Assembly (NCBI GenBank): GCA_020426505.1
Contig: JAGQPX010000027.1
Location: forward strand, 30,995-94,994
Direction: 5' to 3'
DNA length: 64,000 nucleotides
From: Planctomycetaceae bacterium
GTDB lineage: Bacteria > Planctomycetota > Planctomycetia > Planctomycetales > Planctomycetaceae
Position numbers and translations under genes: made by a program
Shown: positions 63,431-64,000 of the stretch, piece after piece
Numbering within the stretch: position 1 is the stretch's first letter
Layout: each line of letters opens with the position of its first letter
Notes under the pieces: generated by a model
Databases searched by the model: none
Told to the model about the DNA's origin: nothing
Seen by the model: only the letters and a program-made list of their open reading frames with translations

Positions 63431-64000
<570 letters not shown>

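Overview
The window reads as chromosomal DNA of a planctomycete (order Planctomycetales). The evidence is a Cys-rich YTV-type wall protein, a DUF1501 protein with a Tat signal, paired WD40-caspase proteins, a kinase-HEAT-formylglycine-generating-enzyme fusion, a DUF5117-type metalloprotease, a lysine-repeat histone-like peptide, and a remnant division/cell-wall (dcw) cluster that stops at ftsI. I found no rRNA, tRNA, CRISPR array, transposase, integrase or phage gene. About 50 genes lie on both strands in short operons. Genus cannot be settled from this sequence alone.

Layout. 1-9.7 kb: DUF2062 fragment, thioredoxin-fold lipoprotein, class V aminotransferase, STAS protein, an operon of acyl-CoA ligase, MDR reductase and hotdog thioesterase, an acyl-CoA dehydrogenase with a TPR protein, and an HtrA-type protease. 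10-14.5 kb: deoxyhypusine-synthase-like protein overlapping an agmatinase-family ureohydrolase, then rarA and a probable DNA-binding hypothetical. 15-25 kb: M24 peptidase and bioF, DUF3500 Tat protein, TIM-barrel isomerase, SMP-30 lactonase, aroH, then lpxD-lpxI-PilZ, and gcvT on the other strand. 25-29 kb: sdhC-sdhA-sdhB. 29-32 kb: FtsX-type permease and altronate dehydratase. 32-40 kb: two tandem WD40-caspase paralogues and the YTV protein. 40-46 kb: sugar isomerase, the 55-residue histone-like gene, rnc, lutB and DUF1501. 46-52 kb (minus strand): mraZ, rsmH, a LysM membrane protein, an FtsL-like peptide and ftsI, with 4-base overlaps. 52-64 kb: a zinc-ribbon membrane protein whose C-terminus resembles the OB domain of ATP-dependent DNA ligases, the kinase fusion, a zinc metalloprotease, a multispanning membrane protein, a 49-residue membrane peptide, DUF58 and the end of moxR.

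Intergenic DNA is rich in short palindromic and dispersed repeats: a 34-base family with four copies, a 24-base inverted pair, GGAGAC-type palindromes, CAGT-type inverted repeats inside two operons, and others. Three intrinsic terminators are convincing (after sdhB, after the YTV gene, after the histone-like gene).

The items most worth follow-up are the ligase-OB-like membrane protein, the caspase pair that differs by a PDZ-like insertion, the deoxyhypusine-synthase/ureohydrolase pair in a bacterium, and the truncated dcw cluster. All start choices and family assignments come from reading the sequence; no database search was run.
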